Positions 7,879-15,077 of a stretch of DNA of 64,000 bases are shown here, piece after piece. Position numbers and translations under genes: made by a program. The notes under the pieces were generated by a model. It saw only the letters and a list, made by a program, of their open reading frames with translations, ran no database searches and had not been told where the DNA came from. The first letter of the stretch is position 1. Each line of letters begins with the position of its first letter. Origin of the DNA: SIG607 sp045605385 (GTDB lineage Bacteria > Bacillota > Clostridia > Oscillospirales > Acutalibacteraceae); contig JAZUPW010000007.1 in NCBI GenBank assembly GCA_045605385.1, positions 15,651-79,650 of the forward strand, in the 5' to 3' direction.

Positions 7879-9834
7879 ATGAACAACCTTTTTAGAATGA
7901 GAGAACTTATTGAACTAATTAACAATGCCGATAAAGCCTATTTTGGCGAAGATAAGCCGATTATGACCGATAAAGAATATGATGCATTGGTTGAAGAACT
8001 GACAAATATTGAAAAGGAAACGGGTATTCATTTTAAAAACTCTCCAATTGGTAAAGTAGGCGGTGAGGTAAAAAAAGGTCTTGAACCCGTCACCCACACA
8101 AAGCCAATGCTTTCTTGCAATAAAACCAAGGATTTACGTGAAGTAGTCGATTTTGCAAAGGAAAATGACGTGGTGCTTTCTTGGAAAATGGATGGACTTA
8201 CGTTAGTACTGAGATATGAAAATGGCGAATTTAAGCAGGCGATTACACGTGGGCACGACGGTATTGTTGGTGAAGACGTAACCCATACCGTAAAAGAAAT
8301 GCGCAATGTTCCTATGCACATCCCCTGTAAAGACAGTTTTGAGGTTCGTGGCGAAGGTGTACTCTCGTTTGAGGATTTTAACACCCTTACAAAACTTGGT
8401 GAAAAGTCATCCCACCCAAGAAGTGTTGCGGCTGGTGCAGTTAGAAGCTTTGTCGCAGATAGAGGTAAACTTTATCATCTCGATTTTTTTGCCTTTGAAC
8501 TTATTAAGGAAGATGCTCCGAACACAAAAATAGCGCAATTGAAGTTTTTAAAAGAAAACAACTTTGCTGTTGTTGAGCATATTTTGGTTGAGTCGGACAA
8601 CGAGGAAGAGATTGAAATTGCCATCAAAAAGTGGACTCCCGAAGGTTTTGCATATCCTGTTGACGGCATTGTGGCAGAGTATAACGATATTGAATATGGT
8701 AAATCTTTGGGAGCTACCGCTCATCACGAGAAAAGAATGTTGGCACTAAAATGGAAAGACGAAGTTAAAACAACCGTTTTTCGTGGCGTTACCCTTAACA
8801 CTACCCGTAACGGAACGGTAAGTATCGTGGGTGAATTTGATGAAGTTACTATTGACGGCACCAAAATTCACAGAGCAAGTCTGCATAATTTAAGCAATTT
8901 TGAAAAATTTCAGTTTGGCATCGGCGATATTATAAGCGTTTATAAAGCCAATATGATTATTCCGCAAATTTCCGAAAATCTTACTCGTAGCGGTACATAC
9001 ATGTTGCCAAAATACTGCCCAAGTTGTGGAGAAGAACTTACCGTTCAGGTGTCTTCCGGTGGAATTAAAGAACTATATTGCCCTAATACGGAATGTATTG
9101 CCCGAAATGCAAATAAGATTGCTCGCTTCTGTGATAAAAATGCAATGAATATTGACGGTCTTTCGGCTACTACTATTGAAAAAATGGTAGCTTATGGATG
9201 GGTTAAAAATTTCAAGGATTTGTATCATCTTGAAATTCACGCTGACAGTATTCTATCGGCGCCCGGTTTTGGCCCCGATAGATATAACGCACTTATCGAA
9301 GAAATTGAAAAGAGTCGCAAATGTTTAATGCATAGATTTTTAGTTGGTATTGGTATTCCGCTCTTAGGCCCCGAAGCCGCAAAGAAATTGCATCAGTATT
9401 TTTATGGCTCTATGGAAAAATTTGAGGATGCCATAAAAGCGGGATTTCGTTTTTCTCATATCGAAGGCATTTCCGAATCTTTAAATTCAGCCATTTATGA
9501 ATGGTATGAAAAGCCTATTAACCAAAACACCCTTCATGCGCTTATGGCTGAGCTTGAATTCATGGGTGTGCAAAAACAAAATGAGGGTAATTCTAATCCC
9601 TTCTTCGATAAACAAATCGTGGTTACCGGCACCTTCGAAAATTTTGATCGCCCCGCAATTATTGCGCTACTTGAATCGCTTGGCGCGGTTACACATAGTA
9701 GCGTTAATAAATCTATTGATTATTTAATTTACGGCAATCTTCCGGGCAGCAAAAAGGTCGGTCTTGCAATAGAAAACGGCGTTACTATGATAAGCGAGCA
9801 AAAATTCGCCGAAATGCTGGAGCAGAACCGATGA
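7879..9834 (+). CDS. ligA: NAD-dependent DNA ligase
   Basis: A 651-residue ligase with the full bacterial LigA layout, starting at ATG 7879 after AAAGGAG. Domain Ia has the NAD-binding pattern Y-x3-D-x-P-x-x-x-D-x-x-YD (about residues 20-36). The adenylation domain carries the nucleophile lysine in WKMDG (about residue 103). An OB fold, a four-cysteine zinc finger (CPSCG ... CPNTEC), helix-hairpin-helix repeats and a C-terminal BRCT domain (from about residue 575) follow. It seals nicks in DNA. The sequence is divergent, and the gene sits in a helicase/ATPase cluster instead of beside pcrA or gatC as chromosomal ligA often does, so it is probably an accessory ligase of the element. The stop overlaps the next ATG by four bases (ATGA). 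Confidence 0.93.
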   Translation: MNNLFRMRELIELINNADKAYFGEDKPIMTDKEYDALVEELTNIEKETGIHFKNSPIGKVGGEVKKGLEPVTHTKPMLSCNKTKDLREVVDFAKENDVVLSWKMDGLTLVLRYENGEFKQAITRGHDGIVGEDVTHTVKEMRNVPMHIPCKDSFEVRGEGVLSFEDFNTLTKLGEKSSHPRSVAAGAVRSFVADRGKLYHLDFFAFELIKEDAPNTKIAQLKFLKENNFAVVEHILVESDNEEEIEIAIKKWTPEGFAYPVDGIVAEYNDIEYGKSLGATAHHEKRMLALKWKDEVKTTVFRGVTLNTTRNGTVSIVGEFDEVTIDGTKIHRASLHNLSNFEKFQFGIGDIISVYKANMIIPQISENLTRSGTYMLPKYCPSCGEELTVQVSSGGIKELYCPNTECIARNANKIARFCDKNAMNIDGLSATTIEKMVAYGWVKNFKDLYHLEIHADSILSAPGFGPDRYNALIEEIEKSRKCLMHRFLVGIGIPLLGPEAAKKLHQYFYGSMEKFEDAIKAGFRFSHIEGISESLNSAIYEWYEKPINQNTLHALMAELEFMGVQKQNEGNSNPFFDKQIVVTGTFENFDRPAIIALLESLGAVTHSSVNKSIDYLIYGNLPGSKKVGLAIENGVTMISEQKFAEMLEQNR

Positions 9835-10682
9835 AGCTCTATATTAAAAAAATAATAATCGAGAAAAACAGAAAAATCACCGAAAGTCTTGAGTTTAACA
9901 AAGGGCTTTCGGTGGTTAAAGGGAGCGCGGAACTTTATGATGTTATAAAATTACTTCTTGGAAAGCAGGAGGCGGCTCGCAATTTTTATGACGTAAGATT
10001 TTTGGCTGTTGTTGAACTTGATAAAACCTATTATATTCGTGGAAGAAAAGATAAAGGCAACCTTTTATTTGATTTTTCTGTTTGTTTGGATGATAAAGAA
10101 TGTCGTGATGAATATTTTGAAAAAGTACAACAAAGCAGAGAAATAGATTCTTCCCTTTTCTTTCACCGTTTTAAAAGGCAAGATTACCCACACAAACTTT
10201 TCAGATATAAAGATTTACTGAAAAATTATCCGGATGGCGATTTCTCGACACTTACAAACGGTTATGGAACAACCCGTAGTTTCAGAGGATTTACTACCGA
10301 CTACATCAAAGATTTTAAGCCCGTAAGATTGCGAGAAGATAAGGTCTTTTTCTTAAAACTTTCAGATAACGGCGAGTTTAATGTTGGCTACCTTGATAGC
10401 AACGAAAAAATATTTTTAAGCGAAAGCGAGAACATCCTTTATCATTATTTAAGCTTCATAAGTATTGCGGATTTTTGGTCGAAGGCCGAAAAAATAAGAA
10501 ATCTTAACCGAGTGGTTAAACCGCTTATTGTGTCTAACTTTTTAGAACGTTTAGATGACAGTATTAATTTATCTGAAATAGTGCGCCGCACAAATCAAAT
10601 TGATAGACAGATTATTATCTTTTCAGAAGAACAAGTGAATCACACATTGCTTTTTAATCAAGATAAGGAGTTGGTTGTATGA
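9831..10682 (+). CDS. Unknown protein resembling a degenerate SMC/RecF-type ATPase
   Basis: A 283-residue protein coupled to ligA by an ATGA overlap. The N-terminus looks like the first strands of a RecF/SMC-like ATPase: a short strand with K-I-I-I, then FNKGLSVVKGSAE where a Walker A loop would be expected, but the GxxGxGK(S/T) motif is absent. The last 80 residues have a pattern like a D-loop and H-loop region: FLSESENILYHYLSFIS, PLIVSNFLERLDDSI and RQIIIFS. It therefore looks like a catalytically dead or minimal ATPase fold. This is inference from pattern only. It may act with the ligase, since translation is coupled. No transmembrane segment or signal peptide is visible. Confidence 0.55.
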   Translation: MKLYIKKIIIEKNRKITESLEFNKGLSVVKGSAELYDVIKLLLGKQEAARNFYDVRFLAVVELDKTYYIRGRKDKGNLLFDFSVCLDDKECRDEYFEKVQQSREIDSSLFFHRFKRQDYPHKLFRYKDLLKNYPDGDFSTLTNGYGTTRSFRGFTTDYIKDFKPVRLREDKVFFLKLSDNGEFNVGYLDSNEKIFLSESENILYHYLSFISIADFWSKAEKIRNLNRVVKPLIVSNFLERLDDSINLSEIVRRTNQIDRQIIIFSEEQVNHTLLFNQDKELVV

Positions 10683-11275
10683 CAATACCAAACGATGAAA
10701 ACGAGAAAAGAAAGAAACTTTTTGACTTTTATGAAAATATTAAAAAAGGAAATTCCGTTTTTTCTGCAGAAGAATTAGATATTGTTATAGAAACATTAAA
10801 TTTAGCAAGGCAAACTGTTAAGCAAACCAATCAAGGCAATATAAAAAGCAATACCCCTCCGAACAAAAACGATAGCGATGAAAATGTCGAAGTCGCTCAA
10901 ACCGAACCACCTGAAATTCCCCAAAAAGAAGAAACTTATGACAATAAAACACTTCCGCTGCCGAACTATGACTGGTTTGTAACAAAGCACGATGGAAAGA
11001 CAGTTTCTAATACCTTTACCGGTTCGTGTCGAAAAGACGCAACCAAAGGCCATTTTTCAACCGCAACGTTTAATTACAAGATTTCTGTTAGTAACGTTGG
11101 GAAAGAGAATGCGAAAATCATTGTTAATTGCTTTTTAGAAAAGCCTTGGTATAAAGGTGGAGGTCGTAAGCTGCTCGCAGAGAATGAATTTGAATGTTCA
11201 CCTTGCGGATTAGCAGAAGCAGTAAGCCATCTAAATAACAAATGTCAGAAATTTATGGAGGATGATAAAAAATGA
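10679..11275 (+). CDS. Unknown protein sharing the helicase N-terminal module
   Basis: A 198-residue protein coupled to the preceding gene by ATGA. Residues 10-43 match residues 21-54 of the SNF2-type helicase at 24 of 34 positions by my count, including KLFDFYENIK and FSAE. A polar linker rich in N, P, K and E (about residues 45-90) leads to a C-terminal domain of about 100 residues with several beta strands and the motif KPWYKGGGRKLL. I do not recognise this domain. The shared module suggests that both proteins dock on the same partner or on each other. No catalytic motif is visible. Confidence 0.65.
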   Translation: MTIPNDENEKRKKLFDFYENIKKGNSVFSAEELDIVIETLNLARQTVKQTNQGNIKSNTPPNKNDSDENVEVAQTEPPEIPQKEETYDNKTLPLPNYDWFVTKHDGKTVSNTFTGSCRKDATKGHFSTATFNYKISVSNVGKENAKIIVNCFLEKPWYKGGGRKLLAENEFECSPCGLAEAVSHLNNKCQKFMEDDKK

Positions 11276-11628
11276 CTGATAAAAAGAATAATATGCTATC
11301 TGCTGTAAGACTTTGGGCTATATCTCAGGGTATGGAAGAAATAACCGATGATGAAGATTATACATATTGGACAGATATTGCATTCGAGAAGGAAGATAAG
11401 ATTTACGGATTTATAACCGAATTTGACCGTGGCGCAGAAAAACTAAAATTCAAATCGGTATTTGTTCGTGACTTTTGCGATTATGCTTATATTGTTACTG
11501 ATGATGAGAATAAGAAAAAATATATTGAAGATAATACGGTAGATGGTATGGGGATACTATGCTATTCAAACGCTTTTGGACTAGGGATGACCTATCAAAT
11601 ATTAAAGAACCCTCGCTTGCTATATTGA
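11272..11628 (+). CDS. Unknown 118-residue acidic protein
   Basis: It starts at ATG 11272, overlapping the previous stop (ATGA), and is the last gene of the ligA unit. It is acidic, aromatic-rich and predicted to be a single small alpha/beta domain; strands such as KLKFKSVFVRDFCDYAYIVTD and a C-terminal YQILKNPRLLY are visible. I recognise no family. The strand pattern with a central D and a K-F-K could fit a nuclease-like fold, but the evidence is too weak to claim one. Coupled translation indicates a role with the three genes before it. Confidence 0.6.
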   Translation: MTDKKNNMLSAVRLWAISQGMEEITDDEDYTYWTDIAFEKEDKIYGFITEFDRGAEKLKFKSVFVRDFCDYAYIVTDDENKKKYIEDNTVDGMGILCYSNAFGLGMTYQILKNPRLLY

Positions 11629-11661
11629 CACCGATATGATAAAATCAAATATAATTCAATT

Positions 11662-11694
11662 GCACCAAATTAGGTACATAACCTTTGCTATAAT
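11662..11694 (+). promoter_or_regulatory. Dyad-linked promoter, copy C, upstream of a hairpin cascade
   Basis: GCACC (11662-11666), six bases, GGTAC (11673-11677), eleven bases, TATAAT (11689-11694). It has the same geometry as copies A and B. No open reading frame of note follows before the IclR gene at 11983. The predicted start near 11701 falls directly before the hairpin series, so the copy appears to drive a non-coding transcript. Confidence 0.7.
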
Positions 11695-11700
11695 GGCATA

Positions 11701-11880
11701 GATTAAGCGAAACAATTTTGTTTCGCCACAAAATCTTTGATTTTGCGACAAATTTTTAGTAAAAATTTGTCCTATCCCATTGCAATGAATGTTGTGCAAA
11801 ATTAAATATTAGAATTTAATTTTGCGAAAGCCACTTTTTAAGTGGCTTGTCGGAACGCTTTTAAGCGTTTCGACTAACTA
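11701..11880 (+). ncRNA. Candidate structured RNA: six consecutive hairpins
   Basis: Six inverted repeats follow one another: 11707-11726 (7-base arms), 11729-11745 (7), 11747-11771 (12 arms around one base), 11796-11825 (12), 11828-11848 (9) and 11849-11874 (12 with one G-U). Together they fill almost the whole stretch, apart from an unpaired segment at 11772-11795 that contains the palindrome CATTGCAATG. The arms differ from hairpin to hairpin, so this is not a repeat array. Position just after promoter copy C supports transcription. Other readings are an origin of transfer, an attachment region of the element or a group of decayed palindromic repeats. The class is unknown to me. Confidence 0.5.
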
Positions 11881-11894
11881 CAATCATTATAAAC

Positions 11895-11939
11895 ATTGAA
11901 AAATCTTTTTCAATAAATTTCATATTATGAAATATTGAA
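11895..11939 (+). promoter_or_regulatory. Overlapping palindromes upstream of the IclR gene
   Basis: ATTGAAAAA / TTTTTCAAT (11895-11914) overlaps a second dyad, TTCAATA-AA-TTTCAT-ATT-ATGAAA-TATTGAA (11909-11939). The TTCAAT arm is shared, so only one hairpin can form in RNA. On DNA the second dyad is a good candidate operator for the regulator starting at 11983, about 45 bases downstream. Confidence 0.45.
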
Positions 11940-11982
11940 TATACAAAGAATCTGTGATATTATTGTTTCAAGGAGTGATAAT

Positions 11983-12750
11983 ATGATTGGTTCTGTACAA
12001 AAAGCCGTAAAGATGCTTAATACAATTTCGGAAGGAAAAAACCGACCCGTTTCTCTTTTACATATAAGCAATGTAACGGGAATAAACAAATCAACCTGCT
12101 CACATATAATATCTACTCTTGTTGCAGAAGGCTTTATCAAGCAGATTTCCCATTCAAAAGGTTACGTGTTGGGACCTGCAGCATACTGTCTTTCAAGACA
12201 CGGAAAGTATAATGAAGAACTTACAACGGTAAGCCATCCCTTAATGCGCTGGCTTCATAAAAAAACGGGATATACCGTAATTCTTGCAGTAGTTGAAAGC
12301 GGCAAAAAATATACAATAGATTATATTGATACAAAAAGCGAAATTCTTCCCGAACTTTCAGCAATTATGCCCGATGATATATACCGTACCGCAAGCGGCA
12401 GAATTATTATGGCAAATATGAGTAAGTCTGACGTACTGAGTGTTTTTGAAAAAAACGGTATTCCGCCAAAAGGTCATTGGGATAATGTTTCTTCTTTTGA
12501 AGAATTAGAAAAAAATCTTTCCGAAATAGATAAGGATTCTGTTGCTAAAACTCTTTTTACAAGAGAAGATGGCAAAATTTTGCTTGGTTATGCCGCCGCA
12601 ATTTTCAAATATACAAAGTGTGTAGGCGCAATTGGAGTTGCTGTTCTATGTACAAAAGAAGAATATGAACAATTTCAAGAAGAAAAACTTATAAAACACA
12701 ATATTATAAAGGCAAGAACAGAAATCGGAAGACGGCTTAAATATTCATAA
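11983..12750 (+). CDS. IclR-family transcriptional regulator
   Basis: A 255-residue regulator; ATG 11983 has AAGGAG seven bases upstream (an earlier frame start at 11935 lies within the palindromes). Residues about 1-65 form a winged helix-turn-helix (SVQKAVKMLNTIS, then NKSTCSHIISTLVAEGFIKQ). The remainder is the IclR effector-binding domain with the usual TASGRIIMA stretch. IclR proteins control catabolic genes by binding small organic acids. The gene stands alone on the + strand and ends at a strong terminator; the divergent-palindrome region suggests that it binds its own promoter. The target pathway is not obvious, although two oxidoreductase genes lie 1 kb further on. Confidence 0.88.
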   Translation: MIGSVQKAVKMLNTISEGKNRPVSLLHISNVTGINKSTCSHIISTLVAEGFIKQISHSKGYVLGPAAYCLSRHGKYNEELTTVSHPLMRWLHKKTGYTVILAVVESGKKYTIDYIDTKSEILPELSAIMPDDIYRTASGRIIMANMSKSDVLSVFEKNGIPPKGHWDNVSSFEELEKNLSEIDKDSVAKTLFTREDGKILLGYAAAIFKYTKCVGAIGVAVLCTKEEYEQFQEEKLIKHNIIKARTEIGRRLKYS

Positions 12751-12787
12751 AAAGATTTTCACAGCAAAGCGAAAAGAAAACAACTTC

Positions 12788-12811
12788 GCCCACGCCTTAC
12801 AAGGCGTGGGC
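12788..12811 (+). terminator. Strong hairpin between convergent genes
   Basis: An 11-base perfect stem GCCCACGCCTT / AAGGCGTGGGC with a two-base loop, followed by a T-rich stretch from 12815. It lies between the ends of the IclR gene (+) and the AraC gene (-) and could stop both transcripts. Confidence 0.75.
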
Positions 12812-12834
12812 GTTACTTATCTCATTTTTTATTT

Positions 12835-13620
12835 TTACGTTCTGTTTTTATATTCCTTCGGTGATACGCCAATCTGCTTTTTAAACACGTTAGAAAAATA
12901 TAAAGCATCGGCATATCCGCAAAGGAAAGCTACGTTTTTAACCGAATCTATACCGTGGTCAAAAAGCGTTACGGCGTGTTTTATTCGCATTGTACGAAGG
13001 TACTCAGAAAAAGATACTTTCATTTTTTCTTTAAAAATATGTGAAATATATTTTGAATTATAGCCAAGTTCCTCTGAAAGCGAAACAAGGGAAAAATCAA
13101 TTTCATCAAAGGATTCTTCGGTTATTTCAAGAATTTTGTTTATAAGAGTATTACTTTTATCTGTCTTTTTAGAAAATCTTGAAAAAGCGTAAAGCAACAT
13201 ACTTTCTGCCGCAAGGTCGGTGTCAAATTCGTCGGCACGGGAAATACTATCGGACCAGATAGGTATAAGATTTTCAAATCCTGTAAATGCTCTGTTTCCC
13301 TTACTTACCGAAAAACGGCGGAACAGTTCTTCTGCTCTGCCCCCTTCAAAAGCAACGTATACATACTCACAATCTTTATTTTCATAAAGCACTATTTCTT
13401 CGCCTTTGAACAAAAACACAAGCATTCCCTTAGAAAAAGGCAATCTTATACCGTCTAATTTAAAAATGCCGCTTCCCTTTGTAATAAGTACGGCACGGTG
13501 AACGTTAAGACGGTATGATTTTCCTGTTAAATTCTCACCTGTTTCCTTTACAAAATACTTAACGTCTATTTTGCTTATTGTTTCCTCGGTTATAAATTTA
13601 CACATATTGCCCCGTTTCAT
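12835..13620 (-). CDS. AraC-family transcriptional regulator
   Basis: A 261-residue regulator with an N-terminal cupin-like sensor (about residues 15-130; strands around RAVLITKGSGIFKLDG) and a C-terminal double helix-turn-helix (about 165-258), including LGYNSKYISHIFKEKM, VAFLCGYADALYFSNVFKK and the ending GVSPKEYKNR. The ATG at 13620 is preceded on the - strand by AAAGGGGTG. A further ATG five codons in is possible. It is divergent from the Gfo/Idh gene at 13764. Two direct repeats 21 bases apart in the shared intergenic region fit AraC-type binding, so it probably activates the oxidoreductase/transporter genes in response to a sugar-like ligand. Confidence 0.88.
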   Translation of the reverse strand: MKRGNMCKFITEETISKIDVKYFVKETGENLTGKSYRLNVHRAVLITKGSGIFKLDGIRLPFSKGMLVFLFKGEEIVLYENKDCEYVYVAFEGGRAEELFRRFSVSKGNRAFTGFENLIPIWSDSISRADEFDTDLAAESMLLYAFSRFSKKTDKSNTLINKILEITEESFDEIDFSLVSLSEELGYNSKYISHIFKEKMKVSFSEYLRTMRIKHAVTLFDHGIDSVKNVAFLCGYADALYFSNVFKKQIGVSPKEYKNRT

Positions 13621-13639
13621 AAAAACACCCCTTTGTTAC

Positions 13640-13668
13640 ATAATAACTTTGTATAATGCGTTTGTCAA
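13640..13668 (-). promoter_or_regulatory. Promoter of the AraC gene
   Basis: On the - strand TTGACA (13668-13663), 17 bases, TATTAT (13645-13640). It is a near-consensus sigma-A promoter placed 20 bases before the ATG at 13620. Confidence 0.7.
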
Positions 13669-13670
13669 AC

Positions 13671-13729
13671 TTTTTTCTATAAATTCATAGATTTTTTCTA
13701 TAGATATCGACTTTTAAGTGTGTTATATT
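13671..13729 (+). promoter_or_regulatory. AraC-type direct repeats and -10 of the Gfo/Idh operon
   Basis: The 11-base word TTTTTTCTATA occurs at 13671-13681 and again at 13692-13702, exactly 21 bases apart, i.e. two helical turns. TATATT (13724-13729) is a plausible -10 with no good -35, so the second repeat would be placed as for an activator touching the polymerase. The controlled gene starts at 13764. Confidence 0.55.
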
Positions 13730-13763
13730 GTAATTGCTAACATAAGAAAGGTGGTAAAAAGAA

Positions 13764-15005
13764 ATGAAAAAGATAAGACTTGGTGTATTCGGCACCCGCA
13801 GAGGTATGGATTTCAGACGCTACTTTTTAGCCCTTGGCTGTGAATTTGTTGCTCTTTGCGATAACCGACCTCACATACTTGAAGACGCCAACAAACAGTT
13901 AGGCGGCAAAGTTGCTACTTACGATAAGTTTGAAGACTTTATTGAGCACGATATGGATGCCGTTATTATTGCTAATAACTTCCAGGAACACGTTCCCTAC
14001 GTTATTGAATGTTTTAAGCGTAATCTTCATGTTTTCAGCGAATGTACTGCAGCCGCTACAATGGCAGAGTGTGTTGAATTGGTAAGAGCATTTAAAAACA
14101 GCAAATCTATTTACTTCCTTGCTGAAAACTATCCGCAAATGATTGTAAATATGGAAATGTCACGTATTGTTAAAGAAGGCACATTGGGTAAAATCCTTTA
14201 TGCCGAAGGCGAATATAATCATCCTTCTGCCCCCGACGACAAAGAATTCTTACAAATGCACGTGTACAATTTAAACCATTGGAGAAACTATTTACCCACT
14301 ACTTATTACGTAACTCACTCCTTAGGTCCGCTTATTGAAGCAACAGGCGCTATGCCTAAAAAAGTAAGCGCACACGCTATATTCGAACCCTATCCTGCTG
14401 ATGAGCCGCATTCAAAAAAATCTGCCGACCGCGCAGGTATTATTGTTACCGAAAACAACGACGGTTCTGTTTTCCGTTTTGTTGGATGTTCTTCATTTGG
14501 AGCTCATCACAACGCTTACCGTTACTGCGGTGTTGACGGTTCGGTAGAAAATATACGCAGTGAAAAACGCCGAGTATTACTTCGTTATAATAAGTGGAGT
14601 ATTCCCGAAGGTATGAAAGAAGTAAACGATTACGTTGTTGAGGTGAAGGATAAGGATGCAGAACTTATTAACAGCAGTTGGCACGACGGCGGCGATTTTA
14701 TTACCGCAAGACTCTTTACCGAATACGTAAGAGCAGGCAAACAGCCCCCCGCACCCTTTGATATTTACGGTGCTACAACAATGTCAAGCGTTGGTATTCT
14801 TGCTTGGCGTAGTATTTTAGACGGCGGCAAACCTTATGAAATCCCCGATTTCAGCAAAGAAGAAGACTGCAAAAAGTGGGAAAACGACAACCTTACTCCA
14901 TTCCCCGCAGCCGACGGAAGCGCTCCTACACTTCCCTGCTGTTCTAATCCCGATTTTAAATTAAGTGAAAAAAATATTGAAGAATACCTTAAACTGCTTA
15001 AATAA
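13764..15005 (+). CDS. Gfo/Idh/MocA-family oxidoreductase, paralogue 1
   Basis: A 413-residue protein after AAAGGTGG. The N-terminal Rossmann fold begins IRLGVFGTRRGMDF, where the usual GxGxxG is replaced by GxxGTRRG. About residues 92-94 read E-C-T where family members have E-K-P, so the conserved lysine is missing. The C-terminal domain contains HWRNYLPTTYYVTHSLGPL and a DGGDFITARL stretch. The family uses NAD(P)H to oxidise or reduce sugars, inositols or related compounds, but the altered motif leaves catalysis in doubt. A close paralogue lies at 15972, with a transporter between them. A hairpin terminator follows the stop. Confidence 0.85.
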   Translation: MKKIRLGVFGTRRGMDFRRYFLALGCEFVALCDNRPHILEDANKQLGGKVATYDKFEDFIEHDMDAVIIANNFQEHVPYVIECFKRNLHVFSECTAAATMAECVELVRAFKNSKSIYFLAENYPQMIVNMEMSRIVKEGTLGKILYAEGEYNHPSAPDDKEFLQMHVYNLNHWRNYLPTTYYVTHSLGPLIEATGAMPKKVSAHAIFEPYPADEPHSKKSADRAGIIVTENNDGSVFRFVGCSSFGAHHNAYRYCGVDGSVENIRSEKRRVLLRYNKWSIPEGMKEVNDYVVEVKDKDAELINSSWHDGGDFITARLFTEYVRAGKQPPAPFDIYGATTMSSVGILAWRSILDGGKPYEIPDFSKEEDCKKWENDNLTPFPAADGSAPTLPCCSNPDFKLSEKNIEEYLKLLK

Positions 15006-15013
15006 TTTACTTT

Positions 15014-15050
15014 AAGAGCAGAAGAATAATTTTCTTCTGCTCTTATTTAT
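15014..15050 (+). terminator. Hairpin after the first Gfo/Idh gene
   Basis: A 13-base perfect stem AAGAGCAGAAGAA / TTCTTCTGCTCTT with a five-base loop, then ATTTAT. It probably gives partial termination, since the transporter gene follows within 30 bases and has no obvious promoter of its own. Confidence 0.65.
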
Positions 15051-15077
15051 AAATTTATAGATAGAGGTTTAAAATAC

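Noticed and set aside
11707..11874. CRISPR-like or tandem repeat array
   Set aside because: The hairpin arms differ from one to the next and there are no constant repeats with spacers of equal length.
12806..13063. An 85-codon + strand frame overlapping the end of the AraC gene
   Set aside because: It is antisense to the conserved DNA-binding domain and begins inside a terminator.
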